The notes: generated from the letters alone by a model not told the origin. Shown: positions 34,214-42,932, counted from the stretch's first letter. The stretch is DNA of 64,000 nucleotides from Streptomyces sp. Root1304 (GCF_001426405.1 NZ_LMEP01000025.1:330750-394749); one strand, 5' to 3'. Program-made: numbers and translations.

Positions 34214-35431
34214 TTAGCCCTGCAGGGCCTGCGCGGCGGCGATGCCCAGGGCCACCACGAGCGTCACGACCACGAAGACGAAGAGCCGCTGCCGCAGCAG
34301 CCGCGGGTTGGCGGGGCGGCGCCCCGTGGAGGTCGCGCGCACGCCGGGCCGGGTACCCGAGCGGGACTGAGGTCCCCGGGACCCTCCGGTCCGAGGTCCG
34401 GCGGACGGCCGCGAAGCGGGCCCGCCCACGCGCGCCTGCCCCCGCTCGGAGCCCCGCTCCGCACCACGTTCGGCACCTCGTTCGGCGCCCCGCTCCGGCC
34501 CCCGGCCCACCGCCGGCGCGTCCCGCTCGGTGTACCGCTCGGTCGGCCTGAGCGTGTTCCGCTCCTCTGCGCGCTCCCGTTGCACGGGCGGCCGGGAGAC
34601 CGGCAGCCCCTGCGCCTCGCGCGCCGCGATCTCCTTGAGCCGCATGGACAGCTGGAGCGTGCTGGGGCGGTCCTCCGGGTCCTTGGCCAGGCAGGCCCGG
34701 ACCAGCGGCGCGAGCGCGTCCGGGACTCCGTGCAGCTGCGGCTCCTCGTGCACCACGCGGTAGAGCATGACCTCGGAACTGCCGTGCCCGAACGGGGAGT
34801 CGGCCATGGCGGCGTAGGCGAGGGTGGCACCGAGCGAGAACACGTCGGTGGCCGGGGTGACGGCCGCGCCGCGCACCTGCTCGGGGGCGAGGAAGCCGGG
34901 CGAGCCGACGGCCGTGCCGACATGGGTCAGGGTGCTGGCCCCGGTGGCCCAGGCGATGCCGAAGTCGATGATCCGGGGGCCCTTGGGGGAGAGCAGGATG
35001 TTCGAGGGCTTGAGGTCCCGGTGGACGACACCGGCCTCGTGGACGGCGACGAGCCCCTCCGAGAGCGCCGCCCCGATCGTGGCCACGTCGGCGGCGCGCA
35101 GCGCGCCCTCCTCGGCGACCCGGTCGTGCAGCGAGGGCCCGGGAACGTACTGGGTGGCGAACCAGGGCCGCTCGGCCTCCAGATCGGCGGCCACGAGCCG
35201 GGCCGTGCAGCCGCCGCGGATGCGCCGGGCCGCGGACACCTCGCGGGCGAACCGCGACCGGAACTCCTGGTCCTCGGCCAGATCGGGCCGGATCACCTTC
35301 AGCGCCACCCGCTGGCCGCGCCGGTCGGACCCCAGGTACACGACGCCCATCCCGCCGGCCCCCAGCCTGCGGTGGAGCCGGAACGACCCGACGATCCGCG
35401 GATCCTCGCGCCGGAGCCGCATCATCGCCAT
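34214..35431 (-). CDS. Transmembrane Ser/Thr protein kinase (PknB/Hanks type)
   Basis: 405 residues from the ATG at 35431, six bases after GAGGGG. Glycine loop LGAGGMGVVY (23-32), ATP Lys45 in VALKVI, catalytic HRDLKPSN, DFG in IIDFGIAW, activation segment ending SPGFLAPEQV. After the kinase domain come a basic low-complexity linker with the GAER unit repeated, then one membrane helix near residues 385-402 and almost no outside domain. Without an extracellular sensor it probably responds to intracellular or membrane signals. It converges on the TrmH remnant. Confidence 0.92.
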   Translation of the reverse strand: MAMMRLRREDPRIVGSFRLHRRLGAGGMGVVYLGSDRRGQRVALKVIRPDLAEDQEFRSRFAREVSAARRIRGGCTARLVAADLEAERPWFATQYVPGPSLHDRVAEEGALRAADVATIGAALSEGLVAVHEAGVVHRDLKPSNILLSPKGPRIIDFGIAWATGASTLTHVGTAVGSPGFLAPEQVRGAAVTPATDVFSLGATLAYAAMADSPFGHGSSEVMLYRVVHEEPQLHGVPDALAPLVRACLAKDPEDRPSTLQLSMRLKEIAAREAQGLPVSRPPVQRERAEERNTLRPTERYTERDAPAVGRGPERGAERGAERGAERGSERGQARVGGPASRPSAGPRTGGSRGPQSRSGTRPGVRATSTGRRPANPRLLRQRLFVFVVVTLVVALGIAAAQALQG

Positions 35432-35462
35432 GTCCGTCCCCTCGTCCGTTCGACGTGGCACA

Positions 35463-35491
35463 GCTTACGTAGTGGCGCCCGCGCGTGCTCA
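35463..35491 (-). promoter_or_regulatory. Promoter of the kinase gene
   Basis: On the minus strand TGAGCA (35491-35486) and TAAGCT (35468-35463) are 17 bases apart, giving a leader of about 25 bases that contains the ribosome site. Confidence 0.5.
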
Positions 35492-35944
35492 TAGGCCGCG
35501 CCCTGGTACCGGATCGATTGTCAGTACTGAGGGGGACGAGCCCCGGCGGGGCCGAACGGCGGACCAGCCCAACCTCCCTTCCCTTCAAGTCACTTGATCA
35601 GGGGGCAGGGAGCGGGTCGGATGCCTCCGGGGGAGCGACCCGGACCGCGCCGACCAGCGCTTCCGTACGGGACCCCACGAAGTGAGCGATGTCACGCCCG
35701 CCCGCATCCCCGGGGTCGACTCCCGCAACCCCTCCGGGAAGACCCGGGGTTCCGCACCCACGTTCTCCACCCATGGGAGTACGCCGTACGGACGCGAGTC
35801 ATCCTCCGGGAGGCCCGCAAGTCGGTACGCGGGCATGACGTTCCGCGTCTCCGGGATCCCTAGTGTTGAGGTCAAGCGGCGGGTGCAGCACTCGTCCCCC
35901 GAGGTCACGCACCCGCCGCGCCGGAACACGACAGGAGAGGAACC
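35492..35944. other. Gene-free stretch between the kinase and the 55-residue membrane protein
   Basis: I see no supportable gene. It contains the odd palindrome TCAAGT-C-ACTTGA (35585-35597) and a TTGAGGTCAAG element (35866-35876) resembling half of a MerR-type operator. Either could regulate the flanking divergent genes. Confidence 0.4.
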
Positions 35945-36112
35945 ATGGCATTCACCGCAGCGCGGACGAGCCCCCGGCCTTCGAGCCGGCGCCACCCCCT
36001 GGTGGCCACCGCCATGGTCCTCCCTCTCGCGGCCCTGCTCGTGGTCGTCTTCGGCGGCTGGGAAGCGGTGGTCACACAGGCGTCGTCCGTGGGCGTGATG
36101 CTGGGGCGCTGA
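35945..36112 (+). CDS. Small single-pass membrane protein
   Basis: 55 residues. The ATG is placed four bases after GGAGAGGAA, a strong ribosome site. A basic N-terminus with several Arg is followed by one hydrophobic helix (TAMVLPLAALLVVVFGG, about residues 22-39) and a short tail ending VGVMLGR. It has its own terminator downstream. Function unknown; small proteins of this kind are common next to this locus in Streptomyces as far as I recall. Confidence 0.8.
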   Translation: MAFTAARTSPRPSSRRHPLVATAMVLPLAALLVVVFGGWEAVVTQASSVGVMLGR

Positions 36113-36200
36113 CAGCGCCCCGGACCCGGGAGAGCGGCCCGGGTCGGGACATCCGGCCATCAGCCCCGTGGGGACGGGGGTGCGGCGGACGGCAGCGTGG

Positions 36201-36231
36201 GGCCGGTCAGCTGGGGAGCTGACCGGCCTTT
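36201..36231 (+). terminator. Terminator after the 55-residue membrane protein
   Basis: A perfect 12-bp stem (36201-36212 with 36217-36228), loop GGGG, then TTT. Confidence 0.9.
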
Positions 36232-36320
36232 CGCGCGTTCCCGCCCGCCGACCCACAGCCCGCCGCCCGCCGCCTGCCACCCCACAGCTCCACCGGCCCC
36301 GCCCCGGATACGCTCCCGGC

Positions 36321-37424
36321 GTGGACTCCACCGCCCCGCACCGCCCGCACGACCGCCTCGCCCCGCCCCTGCCGGAGCGCCTGGCGGCCGTCGCGCACAC
36401 CGCCGCGCACGGACCGGACGCTCCCTGCCGCTGTCCGGGAACCCTGCTGGGGGTACTCGCCGACCGGGACGACGGGACGGTCGTACGCCACGGGGGACTG
36501 GTGGCGAAGGCACACGCCCCCGGCACCGACCCGGAGGAGCACCGCGCGCGGCTGGCGCTCGCCGGGCACCCGGACGTCTCCGGGGTCTTCCTCCCGCCCC
36601 TCGCGACGGCCCCGCCGGCACCGGATGCCCTGGACGGCCGCCCCGTCACCCTCTGGCCGTACGGCCCGCCCGTCGACCCGACGGACCCCGACGCCGCCCC
36701 CTGGGAGGAGGCGGCGCGACTGCTCGCCCTGCTCCACCGCACACCGCCGCCGCCGGGGACGGCGGCCCGGATCCCGGCGATGCGGGCTCCCGCGAAGGCG
36801 GCGCTGGCGGTCGACCGGATGCGCGCGACGGCCCCGGACCACCCGGCCACGGCGACGGTCCTCGCGGCCTGGCGAACGATCCCGGACGTCCGGGGACAGA
36901 ACCCCGGCCCCCGGCGGGAGAACCCCGAGACCCGAGGCGCGACCCCCGACACCCGGCAGCCGCACCCCGAGACCCGCCGGTCGACCCCCGGCGGCCCGCC
37001 CCGGGCCCCCCGTCTCCTCTGCCACGGCGACTTCCACCTCGGCCAACTCGTCCGTGACACCCGCTCCGTGCCCGCCGGTCCCTGGCGGCTCATCGACATC
37101 GACGACCTCGGCCTCGGCGATCCGGCCTGGGATCTCGCCCGTCCCGCCGCCTGGTTCGCCGCCGGGATCCTGCCCCCGGAGGTCTGGTCCCGCTTCCTCG
37201 GGGCGTACCAGGAGGCGGGCGGCCCCGCCGTGGGCGCCGACCCCTGGGGCCGACTCGACGTCCCGGCCCGTGCGCTGACGGTGCAGACGGCGGCGCTGGC
37301 CCTCGCCAAGTCGACGGCGGAGCGCCGGCCGCTCGACGAGGTCGAGGAGGTGATGATCGACACCTGCGCCCGTATCGCGGGATTCCGAACCGACTTCGCC
37401 CCCCTCGGCGTCCACGTAAGGTGA
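36321..37424 (+). CDS. Aminoglycoside phosphotransferase-fold protein
   Basis: 367 residues from the GTG at 36321; a -10-like TACGCT ends 7 bases upstream, so the gene is probably leaderless. The catalytic loop is LLCHGDFHLGQLV and the metal-binding LIDIDDLGLGDPAWDLARP follows. A proline/arginine-rich insert (about residues 193-230) precedes the catalytic loop. These APH/choline-kinase-fold proteins phosphorylate small molecules; it need not confer drug resistance. The substrate is unknown. Confidence 0.85.
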   Translation: MDSTAPHRPHDRLAPPLPERLAAVAHTAAHGPDAPCRCPGTLLGVLADRDDGTVVRHGGLVAKAHAPGTDPEEHRARLALAGHPDVSGVFLPPLATAPPAPDALDGRPVTLWPYGPPVDPTDPDAAPWEEAARLLALLHRTPPPPGTAARIPAMRAPAKAALAVDRMRATAPDHPATATVLAAWRTIPDVRGQNPGPRRENPETRGATPDTRQPHPETRRSTPGGPPRAPRLLCHGDFHLGQLVRDTRSVPAGPWRLIDIDDLGLGDPAWDLARPAAWFAAGILPPEVWSRFLGAYQEAGGPAVGADPWGRLDVPARALTVQTAALALAKSTAERRPLDEVEEVMIDTCARIAGFRTDFAPLGVHVR

Positions 37425-37465
37425 AGCCACCATTCGAACGGCGAAGTCAGGGAGTTGAGCCGACC

Positions 37466-37759
37466 ATGCAGTGCCCCAAGTGTCATGCGGCCATGCACAC
37501 GTACAACCGCAACGGCGTCCAGATCGAGCAGTGCAGCGGTTGCCGCGGGATATTCCTGGACTACGGCGAGCTGGAGGCCCTGACCCGCCTGGAGTCCCAG
37601 TGGACCCAGCCGGCCCCGCCGGCCCCGCCCGCCCCGCAGGCCTACCCGGCGCAGCCCGCCCCGGCCGCTCCCGCCTGGGGTGCCCCGCACCACGGCGGCC
37701 ACCACGGCGGCGGTCACTACCGCCAGCGCGGTTTCGGCCGGATGCTCTTCTCCTCCTGA
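37466..37759 (+). CDS. TFIIB-type zinc-ribbon protein
   Basis: 97 residues from the ATG at 37466. The ribbon is CPKC...CSGC (Cys 3, 6, 26, 29 approximately) followed by RGIFLDYGELEAL, the usual signature of this small family. The C-terminal half is Pro/Ala-rich and then His/Gly-rich (HHGGHHGGGHY), so it may bind extra metal. It lies 41 bases after the phosphotransferase gene. Function unknown. Confidence 0.88.
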   Translation: MQCPKCHAAMHTYNRNGVQIEQCSGCRGIFLDYGELEALTRLESQWTQPAPPAPPAPQAYPAQPAPAAPAWGAPHHGGHHGGGHYRQRGFGRMLFSS

Positions 37760-37772
37760 GCGGGGGAACGCG

Positions 37773-37807
37773 GAAGCCCCCGGCCGCGAGATGCGGCCGG
37801 GGGCTTC
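37773..37807. terminator. Bidirectional terminator between the zinc-ribbon gene and the tRNA operon
   Basis: A perfect 15-bp stem (37773-37787 with 37793-37807) with loop GAGAT, followed by TT on the plus strand. It also lies just past the last tRNA on the minus strand. Confidence 0.9.
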
Positions 37808-37814
37808 TTGGTGG

Positions 37815-37886
37815 TGCGCGATACTGGGATTGAACCAGTGACCTCTTCCGTGTCAGGGAAGCGCTCTCCCGCTGAGCTAATCGCGC
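37815..37886 (-). tRNA. tRNA-Val(GAC), copy 3 of the operon
   Basis: 72 bases folding as a full cloverleaf on the minus strand: acceptor GCGCGAT/ATCGCGC, anticodon stem CTTCC/GGAAG, loop CTGACAC with anticodon GAC, T-loop TTCAATC. CCA is not encoded. Identical in sequence to the two copies upstream in the operon. Confidence 0.97.
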
Positions 37887-37925
37887 GGGGTGCACACGAG
37901 ATACCCGAAGGTACTGCGTACTGCG

Positions 37926-37997
37926 TGCGCGATACTGGGATTGAACCAGTGACCTCTTCCGTGTCAGGGAAGCGCTCTCCCGCTGAGCTAATCGCGC
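37926..37997 (-). tRNA. tRNA-Val(GAC), copy 2 of the operon
   Basis: Same 72-base sequence and cloverleaf as its neighbours, anticodon GAC. It is separated from them by spacers of 38-39 bases that differ in sequence. Confidence 0.97.
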
Positions 37998-38036
37998 GGG
38001 ACGGTCCGTACGGACCGGATCTTCGGTTGTTCTGCG

Positions 38037-38108
38037 TGCGCGATACTGGGATTGAACCAGTGACCTCTTCCGTGTCAGGGAAGCGCTCTCCCGCTGAGCT
38101 AATCGCGC
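38037..38108 (-). tRNA. tRNA-Val(GAC), copy 1 of the operon
   Basis: Third identical 72-base copy, anticodon GAC, lying 4 bases downstream of tRNA-Cys on the minus strand. Confidence 0.97.
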
Positions 38109-38112
38109 TTGG

Positions 38113-38183
38113 AGGTGGAGACGGGATTTGAACCCGTGTAGACGGCTTTGCAGGCCGTTGCCTCGCCTCTCGGCCACTCCACC
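38113..38183 (-). tRNA. tRNA-Cys(GCA)
   Basis: 71 bases: acceptor GGTGGAG/CTCCACC, anticodon stem ACGGC/GCCGT with loop CTGCAAA (anticodon GCA), T-loop TTCAAAT. It is the likely reader of the Cys codons in the metNIQ leader peptide of this window. Confidence 0.96.
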
Positions 38184-38224
38184 AGGAGTGTGAATACAGG
38201 GGTTCGGGAAGATCCCCCACATCG

Positions 38225-38297
38225 AGCGGACGACGAGATTCGAACTCGCGACCCTCACCTTGGCAAGGTGATGCTCTACCAACTGAGCCACGTCCGC
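38225..38297 (-). tRNA. tRNA-Gly(GCC)
   Basis: 73 bases: acceptor GCGGACG/CGTCCGC, anticodon stem TCACC/GGTGA with loop TTGCCAA (anticodon GCC), T-loop TTCGAAT. It is the first tRNA of the minus-strand operon. Confidence 0.97.
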
Positions 38298-38339
38298 TTG
38301 TCGTTTCCGTTTCGCTTGCGCGTCCCGGCGACGTGTTGA

Positions 38340-38367
38340 ACTCTAGCGGATTCCTGGGCCAGCACAA
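38340..38367 (-). promoter_or_regulatory. Promoter of the tRNA operon
   Basis: On the minus strand TTGTGC (38367-38362) and TAGAGT (38345-38340) with a 16-base spacer lie 43 bases upstream of tRNA-Gly. The rest of 38368-38594 holds no gene. Confidence 0.6.
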
Positions 38368-38606
38368 AAACGCGTTTCCGCAGCGTGCTGACCTGCGGGC
38401 CGATCCGGGTGCCCGGCCGGACGTCCCGGCGGGTTCGTGAGGCGTTCACCCGCCGTGTTCCCCGGGTCGCGGGGAGCCCCCGTGAGCGCGCCGGCCGTCC
38501 TCCGTCACCCGGCCGCCCCTCCCGCACCGGCTGCCCCACCCGCCCCCGGGAGACGGCCCCCGTCGCCCCTCCGCCGGCCGACCTGGAGCCGACCTAGACT
38601 CGATGC

Positions 38607-39674
38607 GTGCACGACCTAGCCCCTCTGGCCCGCTTCGGCGGCCTCGTCGCGACCGATCTCCGGGACGTCACCCACGACCCCGAGGCCCTGGACTCCGCCG
38701 GCTTCTGGGCCGTCTGCGCGGACTTCGAGGGGCGCCTGACCTGCGCCCGCTTCGGGGACGTGCGGGCCGACCCGGTCCCCCCACCCGTCCCGGGCGCCTG
38801 GCGCGGCCCCGCCGCCGGTGACTGGACGTCCTCGCTCGACCGCACCGCGTACGTCGCGGGCGTACGGCGCGTGCGCGAGCACATCGCGCGCGGCGAGGTC
38901 TACCAGGCGAACCTCTGCCGGGTGCTGACCGCGCCGCTGCCGCACCCCGCGACCGCCGACGTCGACGCCCTCACCTCGCTCCTCGCGCGCGGCAACCCCG
39001 CTCCGTACGCCGGAACGATCCGGCTGCCCGCGCACGGCGTGGAGATCGCGACCGCCTCCCCCGAGCTCTATCTGCGCAGGGAAGGGGCGCTCCTCTCCTC
39101 AGGGCCCATCAAGGGGACCGGCCGCACCGCCGCCGACCTCCTCCCCAAGGACCACGCGGAGAACGTGATGATCGTCGACCTGGTCCGCAACGACCTGGGA
39201 CGCGTCAGCGAGACCGGCTCCGTCGCCGTCCCCGTCCTCTGCGCCGTCGAGGAGCACCCGGGCCTCGTCCACCTCGTCTCCACCGTCACCGGGCTGCTGC
39301 GCGAGGACGCCGGCTGGCCCGAGCTGCTCGCCGCCACCTTCCCGCCCGGCTCCGTCACCGGCGCGCCCAAGTCCAGCGCCCTGCGGATCATCGAGGCCCT
39401 GGAGACCGCTCCCCGCGGCCCCTACTGCGGAGGCATCGGCTGGGTCGACGCCGACGCGGGCACCGCCGAGCTGGCCGTCGGCATACGCACCTTCTGGATC
39501 GACCGCCCGGAGGGCGTGCTGCGCTTCGGGACCGGCGCCGGGATCACCTGGGGCTCGGACCCGGAGCGCGAGTGGGAGGAGACCGAGCTCAAGGCGGCCC
39601 GGCTCGTCGCGATAGCGTCGGGAACCTACGAGTCAGGCGCCCTTGAGGCGAGCGGAAAGGCCACTTCTCGATGA
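38607..39674 (+). CDS. pabB: Aminodeoxychorismate synthase component I-like (chorismate-binding)
   Basis: 355 residues from the GTG at 38607; TAGACT at 38595-38600 ends six bases before it, so it is probably leaderless. The chorismate-binding core is present: RGEVYQANLCRVL, LLSSGPIKGTGRTAADL (PIKGT contains the catalytic Lys), DLVRNDLGRV, FPPGSVTGAPKSSA and RFGTGAGITWGSDPEREW. It is shorter than full PabB (about 450) and lacks much of the N-terminal lobe, as in many actinobacterial homologues. The next gene, pabC, overlaps its stop, which supports folate p-aminobenzoate synthesis over anthranilate. Confidence 0.88.
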   Translation: MHDLAPLARFGGLVATDLRDVTHDPEALDSAGFWAVCADFEGRLTCARFGDVRADPVPPPVPGAWRGPAAGDWTSSLDRTAYVAGVRRVREHIARGEVYQANLCRVLTAPLPHPATADVDALTSLLARGNPAPYAGTIRLPAHGVEIATASPELYLRREGALLSSGPIKGTGRTAADLLPKDHAENVMIVDLVRNDLGRVSETGSVAVPVLCAVEEHPGLVHLVSTVTGLLREDAGWPELLAATFPPGSVTGAPKSSALRIIEALETAPRGPYCGGIGWVDADAGTAELAVGIRTFWIDRPEGVLRFGTGAGITWGSDPEREWEETELKAARLVAIASGTYESGALEASGKATSR

Positions 39675-40501
39675 AACTCTGGGTCAACGGCGGGCTGCAC
39701 GACGCGGAGACCGCCCGGGTCTCCGTACTGGACCACGGACTGACCGTCGGCGACGGCATCTTCGAGACGGTCAAGGCCGAGCACGGCGGGACCTTCGCGC
39801 TCACCCTCCACCTGGAGCGCCTCACCCGCTCCGCGCGCGGCCTCGGCCTCCCCGACCCGGACCTCGACGAGGTCCGGCGCGCCTGCGCCGCCGTCCTGGA
39901 GGCCAACCCGATGGCGCTGGGCCGGCTCCGCATCACGTACACCGGAGGGCTCTCGCCGCTCGGTTCGGAGCGCGGCGACGCGGGTCCCAGTCTCGTCGTC
40001 GCCCTCGGCGAGACCGGCCGCCGTGCCGACACCACCGCCGTGATCACCGTGCCCTGGACGCGCAACGAGCGCAGCGCCCTCACGGGCCTCAAGACCACCT
40101 CGTACGCGGAGAACGTGGTGGCCCTCGCCAGGGCGCGCGAGCGGGGGGCGTCGGAGGCGCTCTTCGCCAACACCGTGGGACAGCTCTGCGAGGGCACCGG
40201 CTCCAACGTCTTCGTCGTGGTCGACGGACGGATCCTCACCCCGCCGGTCTCCTCGGGCTGCCTCGCCGGGATCACCCGTGCCCTCGCGGTCGAGTGGACG
40301 GGCGCGGAGGAGACCGATCTGCCGCTGGAGGTCCTGGAGAGCGCCGAGGAGATCTTCCTGACCTCGACCCTCCGCGACGTCCAGGCCGTGCACCGGGTCG
40401 ACGGACGCGAACTGACCGCGACGCCCGGCCCCGTCACCGCCAAGGCGATGCGGATCTTCGACGAGCAGGCGGCCCGGGACCGGGATCCGCGTCTCGGGTA
40501 A
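39671..40501 (+). CDS. pabC: 4-amino-4-deoxychorismate lyase / class-IV aminotransferase
   Basis: 276 residues; the ATG overlaps the pabB stop (ATGA). The fold-type-IV PLP signature is visible: an N-terminal LDHGLTVGDGIFETVK with LHLERLTRSA, PLP-Lys in LKTTSYAENVV, and LFANTVGQLCEGTGSNVFVVVDGRILTPP. It releases pyruvate from aminodeoxychorismate to give p-aminobenzoate. A branched-chain or D-amino-acid transaminase is the alternative; the coupling to pabB favours PabC. Confidence 0.9.
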   Translation: MKLWVNGGLHDAETARVSVLDHGLTVGDGIFETVKAEHGGTFALTLHLERLTRSARGLGLPDPDLDEVRRACAAVLEANPMALGRLRITYTGGLSPLGSERGDAGPSLVVALGETGRRADTTAVITVPWTRNERSALTGLKTTSYAENVVALARARERGASEALFANTVGQLCEGTGSNVFVVVDGRILTPPVSSGCLAGITRALAVEWTGAEETDLPLEVLESAEEIFLTSTLRDVQAVHRVDGRELTATPGPVTAKAMRIFDEQAARDRDPRLG

Positions 40502-40560
40502 CGGCCGCCGCGGCCGAAAACCTGATGACGTACGGCCCCGGGGTGGGTAGAACACCTCTG

Positions 40561-41400
40561 ATGACCACCACCCTGCGGCCGGCCGAGCCGCTTCAGCAGA
40601 CGCCCGACGGCGGCCGTTCCCGTACGTACGACGTGTGCGTGAACAGCCGCCGCGTCGGCTCCGTCCACCTCTCCACCGATCCGGGCTTCGGCGCCGCGTC
40701 GGGTGTGATCAGCGGTCTCGGGATCGACGAGCCGGACCGCGGCCGCGGCCGGGGCACGGTCGCGGCGCTCGCCTCCGAGGAGGTGTTGCGGGGCTGGGGC
40801 TGCGTCGAGGTGCAGATATCGGTTCCGGCGGACGCCGAGGCGGCCCTGCGGACGGCCCGCTCGCTGGGCTACGCCGAGCGCAGCCGGAACATGGTCAAGG
40901 AACTGCCCGAGGAGCCGCCGGCGCTGCCGGACGGCGTCGAGGTCCGGCCGATGAGCGGGACCGAGTACGCCGCCTGGGAGACGCGGGCCAAGGACGGCTT
41001 CGCGCAGAGCTGGATCGACCGGGGGGTCCCGGAGGAACAGGCCCGCGCCAAGGCCGAGGACAGCCACCGGAAGTACCTGCCGGACGGGCTTGCCTCGCCC
41101 GGTGTCGCGATCCACGTGGTCGTACGGGACGGACGGGCCGCCGGGTTCCTGTGGACCGGCCGGATCGAGATCGAGCCGGGGCAGTGGGCGGCCTTCGTGT
41201 ACGACATCGAGGTCGACGAGGAGCACCGCGGGCTCGGCTACGGCCGGGCGCTCATGCGGGTCGCCGAGCGGGTCGCCCTGGAAGCCGGGGAGACCCTGCT
41301 CGGACTGCACGTCTTCGCGGGCAACACCCCGGCGATCCGGCTCTACGAGTCGCTGGGCTACCGCACGACCTACGTCAACAGCGCCAAGACCCTGGGGTAG
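40561..41400 (+). CDS. GNAT acetyltransferase, tandem-domain type
   Basis: 279 residues. TAGAAC at 40548-40553 ends 7 bases before the ATG, suggesting a leaderless transcript. Two GNAT-like halves can be seen: a degenerate first one with GLGIDEPDRGRGRGTVAALAS, and a complete second one with VYDIEVDEEHRGLGYGRALM followed by GLHVFAGNTPAIRLYESLGY. The substrate is unknown. Confidence 0.85.
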   Translation: MTTTLRPAEPLQQTPDGGRSRTYDVCVNSRRVGSVHLSTDPGFGAASGVISGLGIDEPDRGRGRGTVAALASEEVLRGWGCVEVQISVPADAEAALRTARSLGYAERSRNMVKELPEEPPALPDGVEVRPMSGTEYAAWETRAKDGFAQSWIDRGVPEEQARAKAEDSHRKYLPDGLASPGVAIHVVVRDGRAAGFLWTGRIEIEPGQWAAFVYDIEVDEEHRGLGYGRALMRVAERVALEAGETLLGLHVFAGNTPAIRLYESLGYRTTYVNSAKTLG

Positions 41401-41503
41401 CGGAGGGGCGGGCGGTCGGCCCGCGGGGGCGGCCGGGCCTGCACGGACGGCCGGGCCTCCGGGCGAGGCCGGGCCTTCGGGGGCGTTCGGGCCTTCGGGT
41501 GGG

Positions 41504-42019
41504 TCAGCCCTTCAGGAGGCGGTCGGCGATCTCCTCGATGCGCTCCCGCAGCCCCTCCTGGCTCTGGCCGCCGTCGAGGCGCTCGCCGCCGATGACGTAC
41601 GTCGGCGTGCCGGTGACCTTGATCGCCTTGCCCTCGGCCTCGTCGGCGTCGACGGTCAGCAGATGCCGGCCGTCGATCAGCGCCGTGTCGAACTCCTCGG
41701 CGTCCAGGTCCAGTTCACCGGCGATCTCCAGCAGGAGCGGCTCGCCGCGCTCGGCGAGATCCGCGGTCCTGGCGAGCAGTGCCTCCACGTACGGCCAGCC
41801 CTTGCCCTGCGCGAACGCCTCCTCGGCGGCCTGCGCGGCGGCGTACGCGTGCTTGTGCTTCGCCAGCGGGAAGTGGCGCAGCTGTACGTCGAGCCGGTCG
41901 CCGTACGTCTCGCGGAGCGCGCGGACGTCGCCGAGGGCCTGGAAGCAGTCGGGGCACTGGAGGTCGAACCAGGCCTCGAGGGCGACGGGGGAGGTCGGTG
42001 CGGTGGTGGTGTCACTCAT
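41504..42019 (-). CDS. DsbA-family thioredoxin-fold protein
   Basis: 171 residues from the ATG at 42019. The active site is FDLQCPDCFQ (CPDC) near residues 22-25; the cis-Pro loop is TGTPTYVIGG. No signal peptide, so it is cytoplasmic. The all-helical insertion is normal for DsbA/FrnE-like oxidoreductases. It may be a disulfide reductase or isomerase; the partner is not evident. Confidence 0.88.
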   Translation of the reverse strand: MSDTTTAPTSPVALEAWFDLQCPDCFQALGDVRALRETYGDRLDVQLRHFPLAKHKHAYAAAQAAEEAFAQGKGWPYVEALLARTADLAERGEPLLLEIAGELDLDAEEFDTALIDGRHLLTVDADEAEGKAIKVTGTPTYVIGGERLDGGQSQEGLRERIEEIADRLLKG

Positions 42020-42201
42020 GACAGCAGTCTCCCTCACCGGTCCGCCCCGCCGGGACCCTCGGGGTTCCCACCGGGACCTGGGGAGGAGATCCGGCGGGGA
42101 GGACCCGGAGATCTCCCTGAGACCGGCCTCGGACCGTGGCCCCGGACGCTCCCGGCGGTGCAGGATGGAAGGGACGTATCACCCGGGACCTGGAGGACCG
42201 C

Positions 42202-42615
42202 ATGCTCGCCGAGACCATTTGCTCCGCGGTGTCCGTGGCGGGCCTGGGCGTCGCCGCCGTCATGGCGTACCGGAAGCGTTTCCTGTCCGCCGCACGGATC
42301 ACGGCCTACGCCCTGGTGCCGCTCGGTCTGGTGATGACGGGCGCCGTCGACTGGATCGCGGACACCGCGTTCAGTCCGGTCGCCTGGGCCGGGTTCGGTG
42401 TGCTCGGCGCCGCCTGGCTGCTCTTCCTGTCGACCCGGGCCGTCGAGCGGCGCCGCGGCGACCGCAAGGAGACCACCGGGGGAGCCGAGCCGAGAGCCGT
42501 GGCCCCGGGGGCGTCGGCGCCCTCGCGCGCCGTGGCGGCGAAGCCCCCGGCCGGGCAGTCCTCCGGTGAGGACTTCAGCGACATCGAGGCGATTCTGAAG
42601 AAGCACGGGATCTGA
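42202..42615 (+). CDS. Membrane protein with conserved acidic C-terminal tail
   Basis: 137 residues from the ATG at 42202, five bases after GGAGG. Two or three N-terminal hydrophobic segments (CSAVSVAGLGVAAVMAY, ITAYALVPLGLVMTGAV, PVAWAGFGVLGAAWLLFL) are followed by a charged Pro/Ala linker and the ending EDFSDIEAILKKHGI. The tail looks like a docking motif, separate from the membrane part. No function recognised. Confidence 0.82.
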   Translation: MLAETICSAVSVAGLGVAAVMAYRKRFLSAARITAYALVPLGLVMTGAVDWIADTAFSPVAWAGFGVLGAAWLLFLSTRAVERRRGDRKETTGGAEPRAVAPGASAPSRAVAAKPPAGQSSGEDFSDIEAILKKHGI

Positions 42616-42748
42616 TCACTTCTGGCGATTCCCGGTCCCATCCCGTCCCCATCCCGTTCCCGTGATCCACGGGAAGGGGTGAACGGGCCCTGCGGTGGGG
42701 CGTGTTGCGGGATTCTCGGGGTCCGGCGTGCGCGATCATCCCCCCGAG

Positions 42749-42913
42749 ATGCTGGATACCTCGCGGGAGACCGTCCCCGCCACCACCGATGCCCCCGCCG
42801 AAGAGCCGCGCGGCTGCCTGTTCGCGCTCTCCCAGCCGCCCCTCATGATCTTTCTCGGGGTGATCGGCTGCCTGCTGCTGCTGGCAGCCGTCAACGATCT
42901 CTTCGTCCGGTGA
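42749..42913 (+). CDS. Small C-terminal-anchored membrane protein
   Basis: 54 residues from the ATG at 42749 (a GTG at 42728 is possible). A Thr/Pro/Glu-rich front is followed by one hydrophobic helix, PPLMIFLGVIGCLLLLAAV, near the C-terminus. No family recognised. Confidence 0.65.
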   Translation: MLDTSRETVPATTDAPAEEPRGCLFALSQPPLMIFLGVIGCLLLLAAVNDLFVR

Positions 42914-42932
42914 GCCCGGGGCCCGGGGGAGG

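Noticed and set aside
35585..35597. MerR-family operator at TCAAGT-C-ACTTGA
   Set aside because: The spacing and flanks do not match MerR sites and no MerR gene is near; noted only as a palindrome.
36321..37424. Calling this gene an aminoglycoside-resistance phosphotransferase
   Set aside because: Only the general APH fold is supported; most such proteins in Streptomyces are not resistance enzymes.
35585..37717. Long minus-strand frame of about 700 codons opposite the phosphotransferase and zinc-ribbon genes
   Set aside because: High-GC antisense shadow: composition dominated by Arg, Gly and Pro, and the plus-strand genes have clear motifs.
37815..38108. CRISPR-like array of three 72-base repeats with short spacers
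   Set aside because: The repeats fold as tRNA-Val(GAC) cloverleaves; spacers of 38-39 bases are just intergenic.
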